Shown one piece after another: positions 10,378 through 21,700 of a stretch of 64,000 nucleotides of DNA (within the stretch, counting starts at the first letter, position 1; every line of letters begins with the position of its first letter). The DNA lies in NCBI GenBank assembly GCA_904066235.2, contig CAJFCV020000003.1:620001-684000 (forward strand), read 5' to 3'. This DNA is from Bursaphelenchus xylophilus. Lineage: Eukaryota > Nematoda > Chromadorea > Rhabditida > Aphelenchoididae. Made by a program: the position numbers and the translations under genes. The notes beneath the pieces were generated by a model. It saw only the letters and a list, made by a program, of their open reading frames with translations. It was not told where the DNA came from and did no database searches.

Positions 10378-11079
10378 TGAGAACAGCCTGCGTCGCTGCG
10401 ATATTGCACTTGCACGGTGCAAACGGTCAAGCGCACGCCGCAAACAGGGGTGTTGTGCACGGTGACGAGAAAATAATTTGGGTATGTCTCAGCAACCTTG
10501 TCGTTCAATGTTGAAAAATAATTAGACTTCAAGAAACAAGACTTTAAAAATCAAAAGAGTAGATTGAATTGGATAATTTTCGACTCTTCGGCGGTCCGCT
10601 GTTATCTATGTATGATGTGGAATGAGAGCGCAGTAATACAAATCTTGTCGTCATTTTTTACGAGTTTTTTCGAAACTTTTGTGGCGAAGAAAAATGCCAC
10701 AGGCACGGTTGTTCTTCGGTATTTGTCAGCAGTGCTGGGAAGACCGGGACCCTCAGGCATCTTTGATCCGGCTTCCATTCACAAAGGGATGGCTAATTCC
10801 GGTTGAGAAAGGTTGAGTCTTTTTTCTGCGGAAAAAAGGGTTATAGTGCATATACGTAGTGCATAAAAGCGAAATGCAAAAAAAAAAAGAATTCGAAACG
10901 TCCGCCTTGTGAAAAAAATCACCTTCAACTGTTTATTTTCGGCTTTTTGCACCGTGTTCTTTGGATGTGACTCTGACATTGTTCGCACAGTGCTGTCGCC
11001 GAAATAACTTTGCTTTGAGACCGATTCGTTCCAAAAAAGTAGAGGACACTGTGGCCTGTTAATAAAACTGGTCGCTTAC

Positions 11080-11183
11080 ATATCCACACCGAGAAATCCG
11101 TCTTCAAATGTCGTTGGCCAAAGATGAAAAACGATGACAAAGGTTACCGCAACAGCGCGGAGCCCTTGAATATCCCGCAGCAT
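11080..11183 (-). pseudogene. Second orphan copy of acyltransferase exon 1
   Basis: Same 104-nt structure as the copy at 9460, 1620 nt downstream. The start is at 11183 and the GTAAGCGACC donor is at the left edge. At codon 18 both orphans read Ile where locus A has Leu, so the two orphans arose from each other by tandem duplication. Again no further acyltransferase exon follows. Confidence 0.75.
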
Positions 11184-11448
11184 TGGAACTGTGGCTTGCT
11201 TCTTTGCTTACGTCGATTTACTCGCTTCCAAAAAGCGAGGGGTATTCGCAGCCAAACGCTTCGCCTCGTCGAAAAAAGGGTGCAGTCGCGCAGCAAAACC
11301 CGAGCCGCGGAGCGACTATGCACACATTATTTTCCCAACAGATTGATACTGTTAATCCGACCCCCACAATCATTTTATTGATCACCACGGATACTTAGAA
11401 ACATCGTGGCCGTAGTACGGCTACTTGCATGCCGTGACAGGTCCATAT

Positions 11449-11608
11449 TATCAGTGTGTCGGAAAAATAATGAGCAGAACGTCGCGTCAAACGTTGCATC
11501 GCCGCGGAGAAATTGAAGTGTGTCGCGGCAAAATCAAATTGTTTTTTTGCTTCAGCGGCGCGATCGGCGCAGCAAGATTGTTCTCATTATTTTCCCGACA
11601 GACTGACA
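11449..11608. mobile_element. Family 1 MITE (GAGC subtype)
   Basis: TATCAGTGTGTCGGAAAAAT...GAGC at the left and GCTCATTATTTTCCCGACAG at the right. The interior GAAATTGAAGTGTGTCGCGG then GGCGCGATCGGCGCAGC is typical of the subtype. Confidence 0.75.
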
Positions 11609-12070
11609 TAATGAAACCGACTTAGCCGGGAGGAGGGCGAAGAGAAGAATGGCAAGGCGGAACCTAGGCATGGCTCCCGGGCCGGGCCTCGGGCCAGGGT
11701 TTTAAATCGGATGGGTCGGCCGGACCATCTCCGTCCCGAATAATTACAATCCTGAATCTCGAGGCGAAAATTGGGTCTGCCCATGAAAATAAAACGCAAT
11801 GCCCTTGGAAATAAAACAAAACTTGTTTTTTAAAGATATATTTTTGTTTTTGGATAGCTACGGAACACAGCGTTTTTCCATTTACATTTTTGTCGCGGGT
11901 GTCGCGCGAGAAAAGTGGCAAGTTCGCGCGAAAGTGCATGTCGCTAGTGCAAAAACGGGGAATTGCCGCGACGGGTCCGAAAGAAAAACAAAATGCACTG
12001 TGCAAATGTGTCAGGACTTTATGTCGCGACTAGTAGAAAAAATGTGATCATAAGGAGGTATACATAAGGA
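11609..12070. other. Repeat-derived stretch without a recognisable gene
   Basis: 11664-11735 is a family 2-like GC-rich segment starting TAGGCATGGCTCCCGGG. 11872-12040 contains a CGCGGGTGTCGCGCGAG ... TTTATGTCGCGACTAGT foldback remnant, similar to 48165-48325. No exon-like reading frame was found. Confidence 0.5.
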
Positions 12071-12071
12071 G

Positions 12072-12391
12072 AGTGTTGTTTTGGCCGCCGAAGCAAATCT
12101 GAAACGGGCCTGAACCTCTCCGGCCCATGGGCCGGGCCGAGATTTTCGCCCGGGCCGGTCGACGAGCCATGTCTAGGGGGACTAAGATAATTTCCGAAAA
12201 TTATCCGACCAAAACAACTACATTTGATCGCGAATTTTTGCGGCTTGGAAGTGCGCTTCGCCAAATTTTGCAAAATTCCCGCGAAAAAAAACAAATACAA
12301 AAAATCGTTGGAAATTTTTCTTGTACAAGAAGAATTGAAGCTTTTTCGTGTTCCAAAGTAGGACACAAGGTTGTTTGGTCGTGTAAATCCG
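12072..12391 (+). repeat. Family 2 fragment plus 215-bp repeat, copy 2
   Basis: Near-identical to 10064-10377 in the same order and orientation. Both copies encode overlapping open frames on both strands, but these follow sequence identity rather than any recognised protein, so I treat the block as non-coding. Confidence 0.65.
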
Positions 12392-13060
12392 GAAAAAACC
12401 TCGGTTTTGACGAGCAGTGTTCCACCGTTTCCCATTGAGGAAAGAGGAATCAAAAAAAAATCGGGGGTATCTTGGATTTCCGCCGCTTCAGTCACAAGAT
12501 ATTTCTGTGTCAATTTCGACTCGAGGGAATCAGTTTAAAGGCGATTTTTACATTGAATGAAGCTGAATTTATGGGACAGAACATCAGATGGTTTATGGGG
12601 AAAGGCTAATGTAAGTTTTTTTGTTTTTTCTGAGTTCGCCCATTTAGGTAGGTACGAAGGAAATTGTGCAATGTTGCAGCTGTTCTTTTGCACAATACCA
12701 TGCGCGCAATGTTGAAGAGTGGATGTTGCATTCAAGGATCATGTGATATCTATTTTCTTGCCTAATTAGATCTGGGTTTACTCATTTTGAGCATTTTATG
12801 TTGTTTTAGTCAAGGGTTTTGTTTTCAGAGTTTTTTGAACGGCCAGTGAGGAATGAAGGAAGCCAGGAAGCACGTCATTCATGGGATATTTGCATAAGGT
12901 AGTTTGTTATTTATTTGTTTTTCTAATTTAGGCACCTTTCTTCAGCTTGAACTCCTCATTAAATTTAGTTTTTGATGGGACCTCTTCTTGGGCCGATAAG
13001 TCCGTGACCGAGACAAACCGCGAAGCATCACCGTCCAGCGGACCATATTACTATTGTTAT
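12392..13060. other. About 670 bp without a supported gene
   Basis: Contains short open stretches and possible splice signals (GTAAGTTTTT at about 12610) but no recognisable domain. It is flanked by the 215-bp repeat and R5 copy 2 and may be the remains of an element interior. Confidence 0.35.
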
Positions 13061-13385
13061 GTTGTATCACAACTCCTTGAGTTTGGCGACCACTGTACCA
13101 GATCACGAAAGGTTACTGTACCTTACCGACCAACCTCAGCTACTTAGGTTCCGTCCAGAAACACGGTAAAAGCCGTGCCCTCGGAAGCAAATCAGTGAAA
13201 CGCAAGTACGATTTATTTGGATAGATCTGTATCTATATCTGGTTGGTGGTTGAACGAATTGAATTTAATTAAAATTGCATACGCTGACGGATAATTCAGA
13301 GCGTGTAAAAAACTGGCGGTCCAAATGAACAGGGATGCGTGTCAGCGAATGCCAATCGCCGCAGTCCTGACACAATTATATTTTG
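13060..13385 (-). repeat. Interspersed repeat R5, copy 2 (reverse)
   Basis: Reverse complement of 4085-4430, recognisable from GGATAGATCTGTATCTATAT and CGGTAAAAGCCGTGCCC. To its right (13385-13800) lie TGCACAGTGC-rich family 4-like remains. Confidence 0.6.
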
Positions 13386-14408
13386 ACGCCGCAAACCCGA
13401 AAAGTCGGCTGACTGATTTTTGGCGTTTACACTGTGCGAAAAAACGGGGTGCGAGCGACAGCCCAACAAAGCATATTGCAAGGTGAAAAAACTAACGAAT
13501 TGCACAGTACAGAATGAACATTTGTTTTCGCACTGTGCATGTCGCCGATTTTCTCCGCTTTTTTGCACACGATTGAATGTTGCGCAACGCGATTCTTTTC
13601 GAAACATTTTGCACAGTGCGACTTCTTTTCGTCCGCCCAAAATCTGAACCGACTCCGTTGAGAACAGCCTGCGTCGCTGCGATATTGCACTTGCACGGTG
13701 CAAACGGTCCAGCGCACGCCGCAAACAGGGGTGTTGTGCACGGTGCGGTCTACCACAAAAAGTCTACGCACTTTCTGGAACGACTAGTAAGTCTCACCAA
13801 GAGAACGGTCTGTCGAGAAAATAACGTGGGTATGTCTCTGCAACCTTGTCGTTCAATGTTGAAAAATAATTAGACATCGAGAAACAAGACTTTGAAAATC
13901 ACAACAGTAGATTGAATTGGATAATTTTTGACTCTTCGGCGGTCCGCCGTTATCTATGTATGATGTGGAATGAGAGCGCAGTAATACAAATCTTGTCGTC
14001 ACGAGTTTTTTCGAAACTTTTGTGGCGAAGAAAAATGCCACAGGCACGGTTGTTCTTCGGTATTTGTCAGCAGTGCTGGCAAGACCGGGACCCTCAGGCA
14101 TCTTTGATCCGACTTCCATTCACAAAGGGATGGTCAGTTTCGGTTGAGAATAGGTTGAGTCTTTTTTCAGCGGGAGGAAGGGTTATAGTGCATATACGTA
14201 GTACATAAAAGCGAAATAAAAGAAATTGAAACCTCCGCTACGAGAAAAAAATTACTTTGAACTGTTTATTTTCGGATTTTTGCATCGTGTTTTTTGACCC
14301 TGACACTTTTTTGCACAGTGCTGTCGCCGAAGTAGCTTTGCTTTGAGACGTTGTGAACGGACAAGTACTGATTTTTCAGGTTAAAAAACCCGCACCATTG
14401 TCCAACAC

Positions 14409-14568
14409 TATCAATCTGTCGGAAAAGGAGTGAGCGCTCTGTCGCATCGAAAATCGCGTGGCCGCGAGGAAAATGAAATGCGTCGCCTTTCAAGTCAAAA
14501 TGCTTTTCACTTTAGCGACACGATTGGCGCAGCGACATTATGCTCATTATTTTCCCGACAGGCTGATA
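14409..14568. mobile_element. Family 1 MITE (GAGC subtype)
   Basis: TATCAATCTGTCGGAAAAGG at the left; GCTCATTATTTTCCCGACAG then GCTGATA at the right. GTCGCATCGAAAATCGCG is the interior marker. Confidence 0.75.
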
Positions 14569-14700
14569 CTGTGTGGTACATTGATCCTTTGATTAAAGGA
14601 GACTTCATATTTTTTATTGCAAGGTTTTCTGCTTGGACCTGTGTTGTAGCGGACCTAAATTGGTTACGCTGGAATTGCTACCGCTACATTGAGTCCAGCA

Positions 14701-14960
14701 TTACATTTTTCCGATTCCACCTTCGAATAGACTGAAGTACGAAAAGAAATAACGAGATGGCTTGTGGTCTTGCTGTGCTTTCTCCAGTCGATTACCTTCA
14801 ACAACTTCTAACTGAAATTACTTGGCCTTCCAAATTGAAGGTTGCTGATGTGGCCGGCGGGTAGTCGAGTTTTTCGTTCCCCTTTGGATCAACGCCAGCA
14901 TAACTGACAATTAACCCGAATAGACAAATTTATCAAGAAGAGTAACAATTACAATAAATT
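14701..14960 (+). repeat. Core of the composite element also present in loci C and D
   Basis: CCGATTCCACCTTCGAATAG then ACGAGATGGCTTGTGGTCTT and ATTACTTGGCCTTCC match 54625-54775 and 63600-63790 (reverse). Here the GC-rich family 2 ends are lacking. The shared core continues to about 14960 with an AATTTATCAAGAAGAGTAAC block, as in locus D. Confidence 0.6.
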
Positions 14961-15069
14961 TAGAATAACACTTCAATACAATAACAACTTTTTGTTCAAA
15001 GACTTTAGACGATTTACAGAACGAAATGGCACTTCTGTTCTTCATTATCTTTGCGCAAAAACACCAAAA

Positions 15070-15188
15070 GGCGTACGCCACTTGAGATTCCAAGGACGTC
15101 TCCGATCCAAGTACTAATCAAGCGCACCGTTGCTTAACTTGCCAGATCGGACGGGATGGCGTGCTTTCAACGGGCTATGGGTGTACAC
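15070..15188 (-). rRNA. 5S ribosomal RNA gene
   Basis: The 119-nt minus-strand sequence contains the eukaryotic 5S core CGCCATCCCGTCCGATCTGG, then AAGTTAAGCAACG, AGTACTTGGATCGGAGACG and CCTTGGAATCTC. Its ends can pair (GTGTAC... with GGCGTACGCC). A T-run follows the 3' end (CCTTTTGGTGTTTTT), as expected for RNA polymerase III. A divergent SL RNA gene starts 258 bp away on the other strand. This is the 5S/SL1 linkage known in nematodes. Confidence 0.9.
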
Positions 15189-15446
15189 GCTCTGCCTTCT
15201 TTCTTCAGTGGTGATGGTTCGAAGAAAAGAAAGAAGGACCTGTTGTCAAAGCGGAGGAAAACGCACATACGAGACAGACCGCCTTTCTCGGAGGGTCAGA
15301 AAAAAAGAGTGACTCGAATTGTCTGTGCGCTCCAAGTTGAAAACGCGAGGGCGCCAGAGAAGACAATTAACTCCAAAAAGAGCCAGTTCCCCGCTCGAAA
15401 GAGTGGACGCGAAGTAAAGGAGAGCCGGACGAAGGACCAATTCTTC

Positions 15447-15553
15447 GGTTTATTAACCCAAGTTTGAGGTTAGCTCATGTTTCGGCTCTGAATTCTCAGT
15501 GGCTGATAAAGAGAAATTTTGGAACGCTTGGCGATTACATCTGCCGGGCACAT
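15447..15553 (+). ncRNA. Spliced-leader RNA gene, copy 2
   Basis: Leader at 15447-15468, then GTTAGC donor, Sm-like AAATTTTGGAA and 3' stem CTTGGC/GCCGGG. It is divergent from the 5S gene at 15070-15188. The spacer carries the PSE-like block (about 15366-15393). The body is nearly identical to copy 1. Confidence 0.88.
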
Positions 15554-15818
15554 AAAGAAAAGAAAAAGATCTCTTTCCCTTCTCACTTTTAGAATGGAAC
15601 CTCGTCTATCGGGAGGCAATTCGATTGTCTAGCTCCCTCTGCTTTTCCACATTGATAACGGAGAGATTGTTGAGCGTTTTTTCTTCAACTCTCTCGCAAA
15701 CGTACTTCATACTTCATCTCACTTATCGGCTACTAGAAGGAATACGAGAGGAAGAAGAACGGAATTCAAACATAGAAACGGTGCAGATCACTGTAAAACC
15801 ATCCCACATTAAGTTTAT

Positions 15819-15925
15819 ATGTGCTCGGCAGATTTAATCGCCAAGCGTTCCAAAATTTCTCTTTATCAGCCACTGAGAATTCAGAGCCGAAACATGAGCT
15901 AACCTCAAACTTGGGTTAATAAACC
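15819..15925 (-). ncRNA. Spliced-leader RNA gene, copy 3
   Basis: Leader at 15925-15904 on the minus strand; 3' stem GCTTGGC/GCCGAGC with loop GATTAAATCT instead of the common GATTACATCT. The Sm-like site and the central stem are intact. It faces copy 2 tail to tail (267 bp apart). Upstream sequence (to about 16160) contains CTCCCAAAAGATGCGG and matches the promoter of copy 7. Confidence 0.85.
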
Positions 15926-16293
15926 GAAGAATGTCTCTTCCATTCGCCCCTTGAGCGCCTTCCCTTTCGCTTTTATTCTGGGGAACCGCATCTTTTGGGA
16001 GTTAATTCACTGCTCTCGGGCCCTCTTATTACCTGTCCATCCATTACCACTCTCTTCTTTGCGCTCTTTTTCTCTGCGCCTCCGAGTGGAAAGGTGTACA
16101 TTACGATTTAAAATCGGGCGCCTTCGCACTCGTTGCGTATACACAGAAGGACGTTAGAGAAATAGACAGGTGAAAAAATATCGGGAAAGAGGGAAGACCT
16201 TCAGAGTGAAGAATAATCTCCACAAACAGCCTCTTTCCCAGTTGAAAGTGTTGATTGTAAGTTTACACAAGCCAAATAGAGAACATTTTCTTC

Positions 16294-16400
16294 GGTTTAT
16301 TAACCCAAGTTTGAGGTTAGCTCATGTTTCGGCTCTGAATCCTCAGTGGCTGATAAAGGGAAATTTTGGAACGCTTGGCGATCACGTCTGCTGAGCACAT
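16294..16400 (+). ncRNA. Spliced-leader RNA gene, copy 4 (slightly diverged)
   Basis: Leader intact at 16294-16315. The body has changes: CCTCAG for TCTCAG in the central loop, AAAGGGAAA before the Sm-like site, and GATCACGTCTGCTGAGC in the 3' stem. That stem still forms seven pairs using G-T wobbles. The PSE-like block is weaker (CTCCACAAACAGCC...TTTCCCAG). Confidence 0.75.
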
Positions 16401-16620
16401 GAAGAACAGCAAAGGAATAAATTTGTGAATCCCCCTACAGTAAGGGAGTACCTCGCAAAAATTATCAGAACACCGGCGTGGTTCAACAAACCAAAACTGC
16501 CTACTTCGTGGGTGGAATTCGATTGAAAACATGTGAACGAATAACTGCTACGTTGCATTCCGGATTATAATTGCGGATTTTGTTGGAAGTGAAAAATTAT
16601 ACTTTATTAGTTCCCTTGAT

Positions 16621-17085
16621 TTATATGTATAAAAATTCGGAACATTCGGAGTCTTCGTGCGAACACAACGCCAAGAAGGTCGGGTGTAATGCATGATCTT
16701 GTGAATACGATCCCGCCATAAACACTGGATATCCACACCGATTAAGACCATACGTTGCGCCGGTCGCAAGGATTGACGACATTCTTTGACGGTTTAACAA
16801 GGCCTTTGTGGCCCATACTACGGTGAAATGGGCCGTTTCTTGATTATAAAATTGTGCATCGACCATAAACGGCTCATGTTCATCTTCTGGTAGTGCTGAA
16901 TGCTCTTGAACATAGCGCTGCAAGTCAAGATCCGTGAAAGGCCTCCTCTGATTAATTTTGCGCTTGAGGCGTTGGTGTAGACTTTGAATTTGGGTCAATC
17001 TAGGAATTTCTTCGGAAGTATTGTCTCTCTGAAGATGCAATTCATGAATATAAGGACAAAATGGTGAAAATAAAAAAAAATGCAA
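16621..17085 (-). pseudogene. Decayed Mutator-like (MULE) transposase fragment
   Basis: An open frame of 154 codons carries an N-terminal part typical of nematode MULE proteins (LTQIQSLHQRLKRK). It then has HFTVVWATKALL and ATYGLNRCGYPVFMAGS, ending in LHPTFLALCSHEDSE. In MULEs the block before TYKLN normally starts with an Asp of the DDE triad (D-A/G-T-Y). Here it reads G-A-T-Y, so the first catalytic Asp appears lost. The rest of the transposase is absent. Recognition is from remembered family motifs; no search was run. Confidence 0.55.
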
Positions 17086-17493
17086 TTTACGCGAAAAAAC
17101 GTCGAAAATGTATGGTTTTTATCATCCTGGTGTGCAAAAAACAACGATTAAAGCCATGAGTAAAACTTTTGCACATGTGCTTTTCGCTTTTGGGCTGTCG
17201 CTCGCACTCCGATTTTTTTCGCACAGTGTAAACGCCAAAATCACTCCAGCGACTTTCCGGGCTTGCGGCATCAAAATATTAGCATTTTCATAAAGTGGAT
17301 GGACTTTTCGTCGCTCGCCGCACTGTGCAAGAAAAAGGTCGACTGCACAGTGCAATTTGATTTCTGAAACAAGATCGCTGCGACACAAGCTTTTTTCCAT
17401 TGCACCGCCGCGAAACTTGAGACAATTGCACCGTGCAAAAATTTTTTGAAAAGTATCGTGTTGCGCGGAGGAAGCGAAATGCACAGTGCAAAT

Positions 17494-17689
17494 ACTAGTC
17501 CGTCCGGAAAGTCGCCGGACGGAAATCGGCGACATGCACTCTGCGAAATCGAAAGTTCACTTTGCACTGTGCAATTTTTGGCTTTTTGCACTGTGCAATA
17601 AGCTTTTTCGAGCTGTCGCTCGCACCCTGAGTTTTTTCTCACAGTGCATGTCGCCGATTTCCGTCCGGCGACTTTCCGGACGGACTAGT
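17494..17689. mobile_element. Family 4 foldback MITE, first nested copy
   Basis: ACTAGTCCGTCCGGAAAGTC at the left and GACTTTCCGGACGGACTAGT at the right are perfect inverted repeats. The arms continue with GCCGGACGGAAATCGGCGAC against its complement. Confidence 0.8.
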
Positions 17690-17885
17690 ACTAGTCCTTC
17701 CGGAAAGTCGCCGGACGGAAATCAGCGACATGCACTCCGCGAAATCGAAAGTTCACTTTGCACTGTGCAATTTCTTGCCTTTTGCACCATGCAATAGGGT
17801 TTTTTGGGATGTCGCTCGCACCCTGACTTTTTTCGCACAGTGCAAACCCCAAAAATCAGTCCGGCGACTTTCCGGAAGGACTAGT
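17690..17885. mobile_element. Family 4 foldback MITE, second nested copy
   Basis: Abuts the first copy directly: ACTAGTCCTTCCGGAAAGTC to GACTTTCCGGAAGGACTAGT. The terminal variant CCTTCCGG (rather than CGTCCGG) is matched at both ends, so it is a separate element and not an internal duplication of the first. Confidence 0.8.
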
Positions 17886-18080
17886 ACTAGTCGCGGAAAA
17901 AAGTCCTGGGATTTTCTCGCGCCCCCCAAATTCCGTCGCGCCCCGAAAAGTTGATTTGTCGCGGGAATCGCGCGCGACAATAAGGCAAAATCAACAAAAT
18001 TGCACTGTGCAAAAGCACTTTTCGGGTTCATGCACAATGCAGAGTCGCAGAAAAATCCCAGGATTTTTTCCGCGACTAGT
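17886..18080. mobile_element. Third nested foldback, ACTAGTCGCGGAAAAAAGTCC ends
   Basis: Left ACTAGTCGCGGAAAAAAGTC and right GATTTTTTCCGCGACTAGT pair. The interior has GATTTTCTCGCGCCCCCC and TTGCACTGTGC. It resembles the remnants ending GCGACTAGT at about 12030 and 48325. Confidence 0.7.
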
Positions 18081-18114
18081 ATCCATGCACTTTATGAAAA
18101 TGCTAATAATATAA

Positions 18115-18440
18115 TTATGTCAGGACTGCCACGATTGGCATTTGCTGATATGCATCTCCGCGATGTCATTTGAACAGCCAGTTTTTTGCGGGCTTAATCT
18201 ACCTTGTCCGTCAGCGTACGCAATTTTAATTAAATTCAATTCATTCCACTGCCAGCCGGATATAGATACAGATCTATCCGACTGCATCGTGGTTTTCACA
18301 GATTTCCTTCCGGGGGAACGGCTTTTACCGTGTTTCCGGACGGAACCGAAGTAGCTGAACCTGTTCGGAAAGGTACAGTAGCTTTTAGTGATCTAGTACA
18401 GTGTTCGTCCAACCATTTAATGTTGCGGGATTTTTTGATT
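18115..18440 (+). repeat. Interspersed repeat R5, copy 3
   Basis: ATTATGTCAGGACTGCCACG through GATATAGATACAGATCTATC and GGAACGGCTTTTACCGTG. It is the closest relative of the copy at 4085. It ends shortly before the 5' flank of locus A. Confidence 0.6.
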
Positions 18441-18729
18441 TAAGGAAAGGTGGCTCGGCCCATTTCTAATTTTCTCTAATGCTAATGCCCAGACATACAT
18501 ACGTGTGCGCCAACTTGTGTTTTGTATTTTTGTGCTCAAACCCACCTGTAAAAGTGGCTAATCGCCGCTTTGCAGCAGCAATAATTTTTTCACGCTTTTT
18601 TCTTCGAGCCGATTTTTGCTGCGACGACCCCTCACTATTTTTTCGACAGATTAATCGTTCATTCAGTAGCTTCCTGTCCATCATTTTTGAGGTGAGTAAA
18701 TCGACGAAAAGACTCAAGCCACAGCTCCA

Positions 18730-21700
18730 ATGCTACGGGATATTCAAGGGCTCCGAGCTGTTGCGGTAACCTTTGTCATCCTTTTTCATCTATGGCCAAC
18801 GACATTTGAGGCTGGATTTCTCGGCGTGGATATGTAAGCGACCAGTTTTGTTAACAGGGCACAGTGTTCTACAATTTTTTGCAATGAATCGGACACCGAT
18901 TTTTCGATTTTTTTAGTGGTCGACATTTACGCGGGTCTAGCGAGCGCATGCTATCAGATTGACACGTGAAATTTACAGCGAATATAGAGCAAAGAGAAGT
19001 CTTTCCAGCAATGTCACTTTCAACAAGTTTTATATAGCACTGAATTTGTAATCAAAGCTGAGCAATTGCAGCCTTTTCCTTCTCTTTGACTTATAGTCAA
19101 TCTTATAGCATCGCTAGACCATTTTTTTAAATGTCGACCCCTAAAGAAATTCGAAAAAATCGGTGTCCGATTCATTCCAAAAAAAGTGCAGAACGCTGTG
19201 CAGGGGAAGTACCTCAAATGCGACTTCCGGATTTCCATGAAACGTGGCGTAGATTTTGAATATTTTTTTCTAAAACGCGTTTGAGACTCCTAGCTTGCGC
19301 TCTGCAGGAATTACCGACATTTTCGTGACCGAACGTTGTCAAAAATGACGTTGTCAAAAATGAATTTTGCGAATTTTGTCACGAAAAGTTTTGTGCCTAT
19401 TTCTACCGTAGAGGGTAATGTTTCCACAAAAAAATCATCGATTTCCATGCGAGACTGGCAAAGATATGGCCAAAAATTGTTTTGTTTCTGACTGCGCTAC
19501 GTCTTTCGCCTATTCTCTCGGCGGCAAAGATTGTTGATTATCTCGGCTGCGCCCGCAAAGTACGAGCCAAAACTTTGAGGAGTTGATATTTGGCCTATGC
19601 CCAAAGAATGGGCAGAATGTATAGAAAATCTGAGTGTCGCACTTGCGGGTGCTTCCCCTGTTAATTCAAGGCGTAAACTACGTTTTCTCGGTTAAGGTTT
19701 TTTGTCATCTCCGGATTTTTGATGCACAAAATCCTCTCGTCGAAGCCATGCAACATCCCCACGGTAGCCGACTTCTATTTCCGTCGATTTCGTCGGATCC
19801 TGCCGACTTATTTGTTTATCCTACTCATAACAACAGTCGCAGCACATTTTCTCTTTATCCCATCACAATACCCGACTGTTCTCCGAGAGCTGATCGCTGC
19901 GGTTACACTCACATCCAATCTGTTTAGTCTTCCGGACCAAGGGTATTTCGACCACAACAACGCGTATCCATTGTTTCTGCATACGTGGTCGTTGTCGGTG
20001 GAGCTGCAATTCTACGTGGTTGTGCCGATTATATTCTGGATTTATTCAAGCTTTAATAGATGGAGAAGGTCGGCTGGAGTGGGTTTTATTGTTGCTTGGA
20101 TCACTATCAGCCTTGGATTTCAACTGCTATTTAGGGAAGGTGAGAAAGTTCACAGCTCTATGGTACCAGGGACCAAAAATTATAATAAAATATAAATTAA
20201 AAAAGGGGTTTTCAGTGGTCTGTCGGGAAAATAATGTGGACTTGTCGCGCCTTGGAATCACCCATTGTCTGCGACGGCTAGCCGCGGCTGGCGCGCGACT
20301 GCGACAAAACGAGATTTTTTAAATCCACATTATTTTCCCGACAGACTGATATTTTTTTGCGACCTGAGGACGACTGATTATAGTTTTGTTAAAAATGTCT
20401 TTTATAAAGTTGTTGCTCGCGCTTTCAAGTAATCAAGATGTTTCAATCGGGAATGAGCTGTTTGTCAAAAGATACTAGGAGTATCTCTAACTTATAAGGA
20501 GGTTCTCTTTACTTAGACGCACTAATGTGTAAATAAGACTAAATCAGTCTCGGGAAAATAATGTGGATTTATAGCGCCTCGGAATCGCCCATCATCGCGT
20601 TGTGACGGCTAGCTGGAGATTTGTGCGCCACTAGAGCGTATTAATTTTTCTATGACAAATCCACATTATTTTCCCGACCGACAGATATATACGATTTGTT
20701 AATTTCAGATGTCAACATCTCCCATATGAATACGCTCTCCAGAATTTGGCAATTTATGTGCGGTTTCTTGACGGACGCACTGAAACCGTCAATTGTTTTA
20801 CCAAAAAATTCTACGGAATCTCGTCCGGAAAGCGCACAACTAATGGGTTCGAAAGACCCTATGCAATTGTTTAAAAACATATATGAAACAAATGCACACT
20901 TCAAGAAGCGATTACTCAACATTCTATTAGTAATCCAGCTCGCCATCAAGCTAACCGAACACATCTGGATCAATCGCATCCTATGCACAGCGACAACATC
21001 CATTTTTATCTTTGTCAACGGCAAAAGCTTTATCGAAAACGATGCGTTCGTCTTTATTGGCGATATTTCGTACTCAATCTACCTTGCACACTGGCCAATC
21101 ATAATATTCGCGAGGTATTTGGGCGTTGATGCGGTTTCGGATGGGATTTTAATGGTCCAGATGTTTGTCTTACTCAGTTATCTTGTTGAAAACGCATTCC
21201 GCCAACTGTCAAAGCAGCTGCAAACTTGGAGAAAGCTTTTGTCATCGCTGGTCTTACTGTATCTCCTAATACTTACCATAAGTTATCATATGGCCATTGT
21301 GACTGAAAGCGGTCCGCTGCCTGGGAAGCTACCGGTCTCAAAGGATCTGGATTTCTATTCAAAGTCCGAGAGGCTGTTTGAAAAGCGAAATGAAAATATC
21401 TCAGCAACAGAAGCTGTGGCTCTGAACGATGAGAGCATAAAGTTCATCAACACCTTCACCGTAGAACACACAATTAACAACGAAAGAAGAGATCATCACC
21501 GAACTTATTTTGATCAAGTTGAGGTGCGACAAAGATATAACGACACTAACAATCTGTCGGGTAAATAATGGTCGCATCGAAAATCGCATCGCCGCCGAGA
21601 AAACAAGTTGTGTAGCGGCAAAATCAAATTGCTTTTCACTTCAGCGACGCCGTCGGCGCAGCGACATTGTGCTCATTATCTTCCCGACAGAATGATCCGC

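Larger units (their letters stand above)
8635..14360 (+). repeat. Set of four dispersed/tandem copies of one ~0.5-0.9 kb block
   Basis: Copies begin near GTTGAAAAATAATTAGAC and share TCTATGTATGATGTGG and ATAGTGCATATACGTAG. They are about 8890-9640, 10506-11390 (offset close to 1.62 kb) and 13853-14360, with a partial copy at 8635-8760. Only the first two continue into an acyltransferase exon 1 copy. The third stops before it. No transposase or reading frame explains the block. Confidence 0.65.
17279..18106. mobile_element. Family 3 foldback element carrying three nested foldbacks
   Basis: The outer ends TTAGCATTTTCATAAAGTGG (17279) and CACTTTATGAAAATGCTAA (to 18106) are inverted repeats. The interior is TGCACTGTGC-rich. 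From 17494 it holds three consecutive elements that each begin and end with ACTAGT. Confidence 0.75.

Noticed and set aside
15130..15467. Open frames across the 5S/SL spacer
   Set aside because: They overlap a confident 5S rRNA gene and an SL RNA gene; no protein motif.
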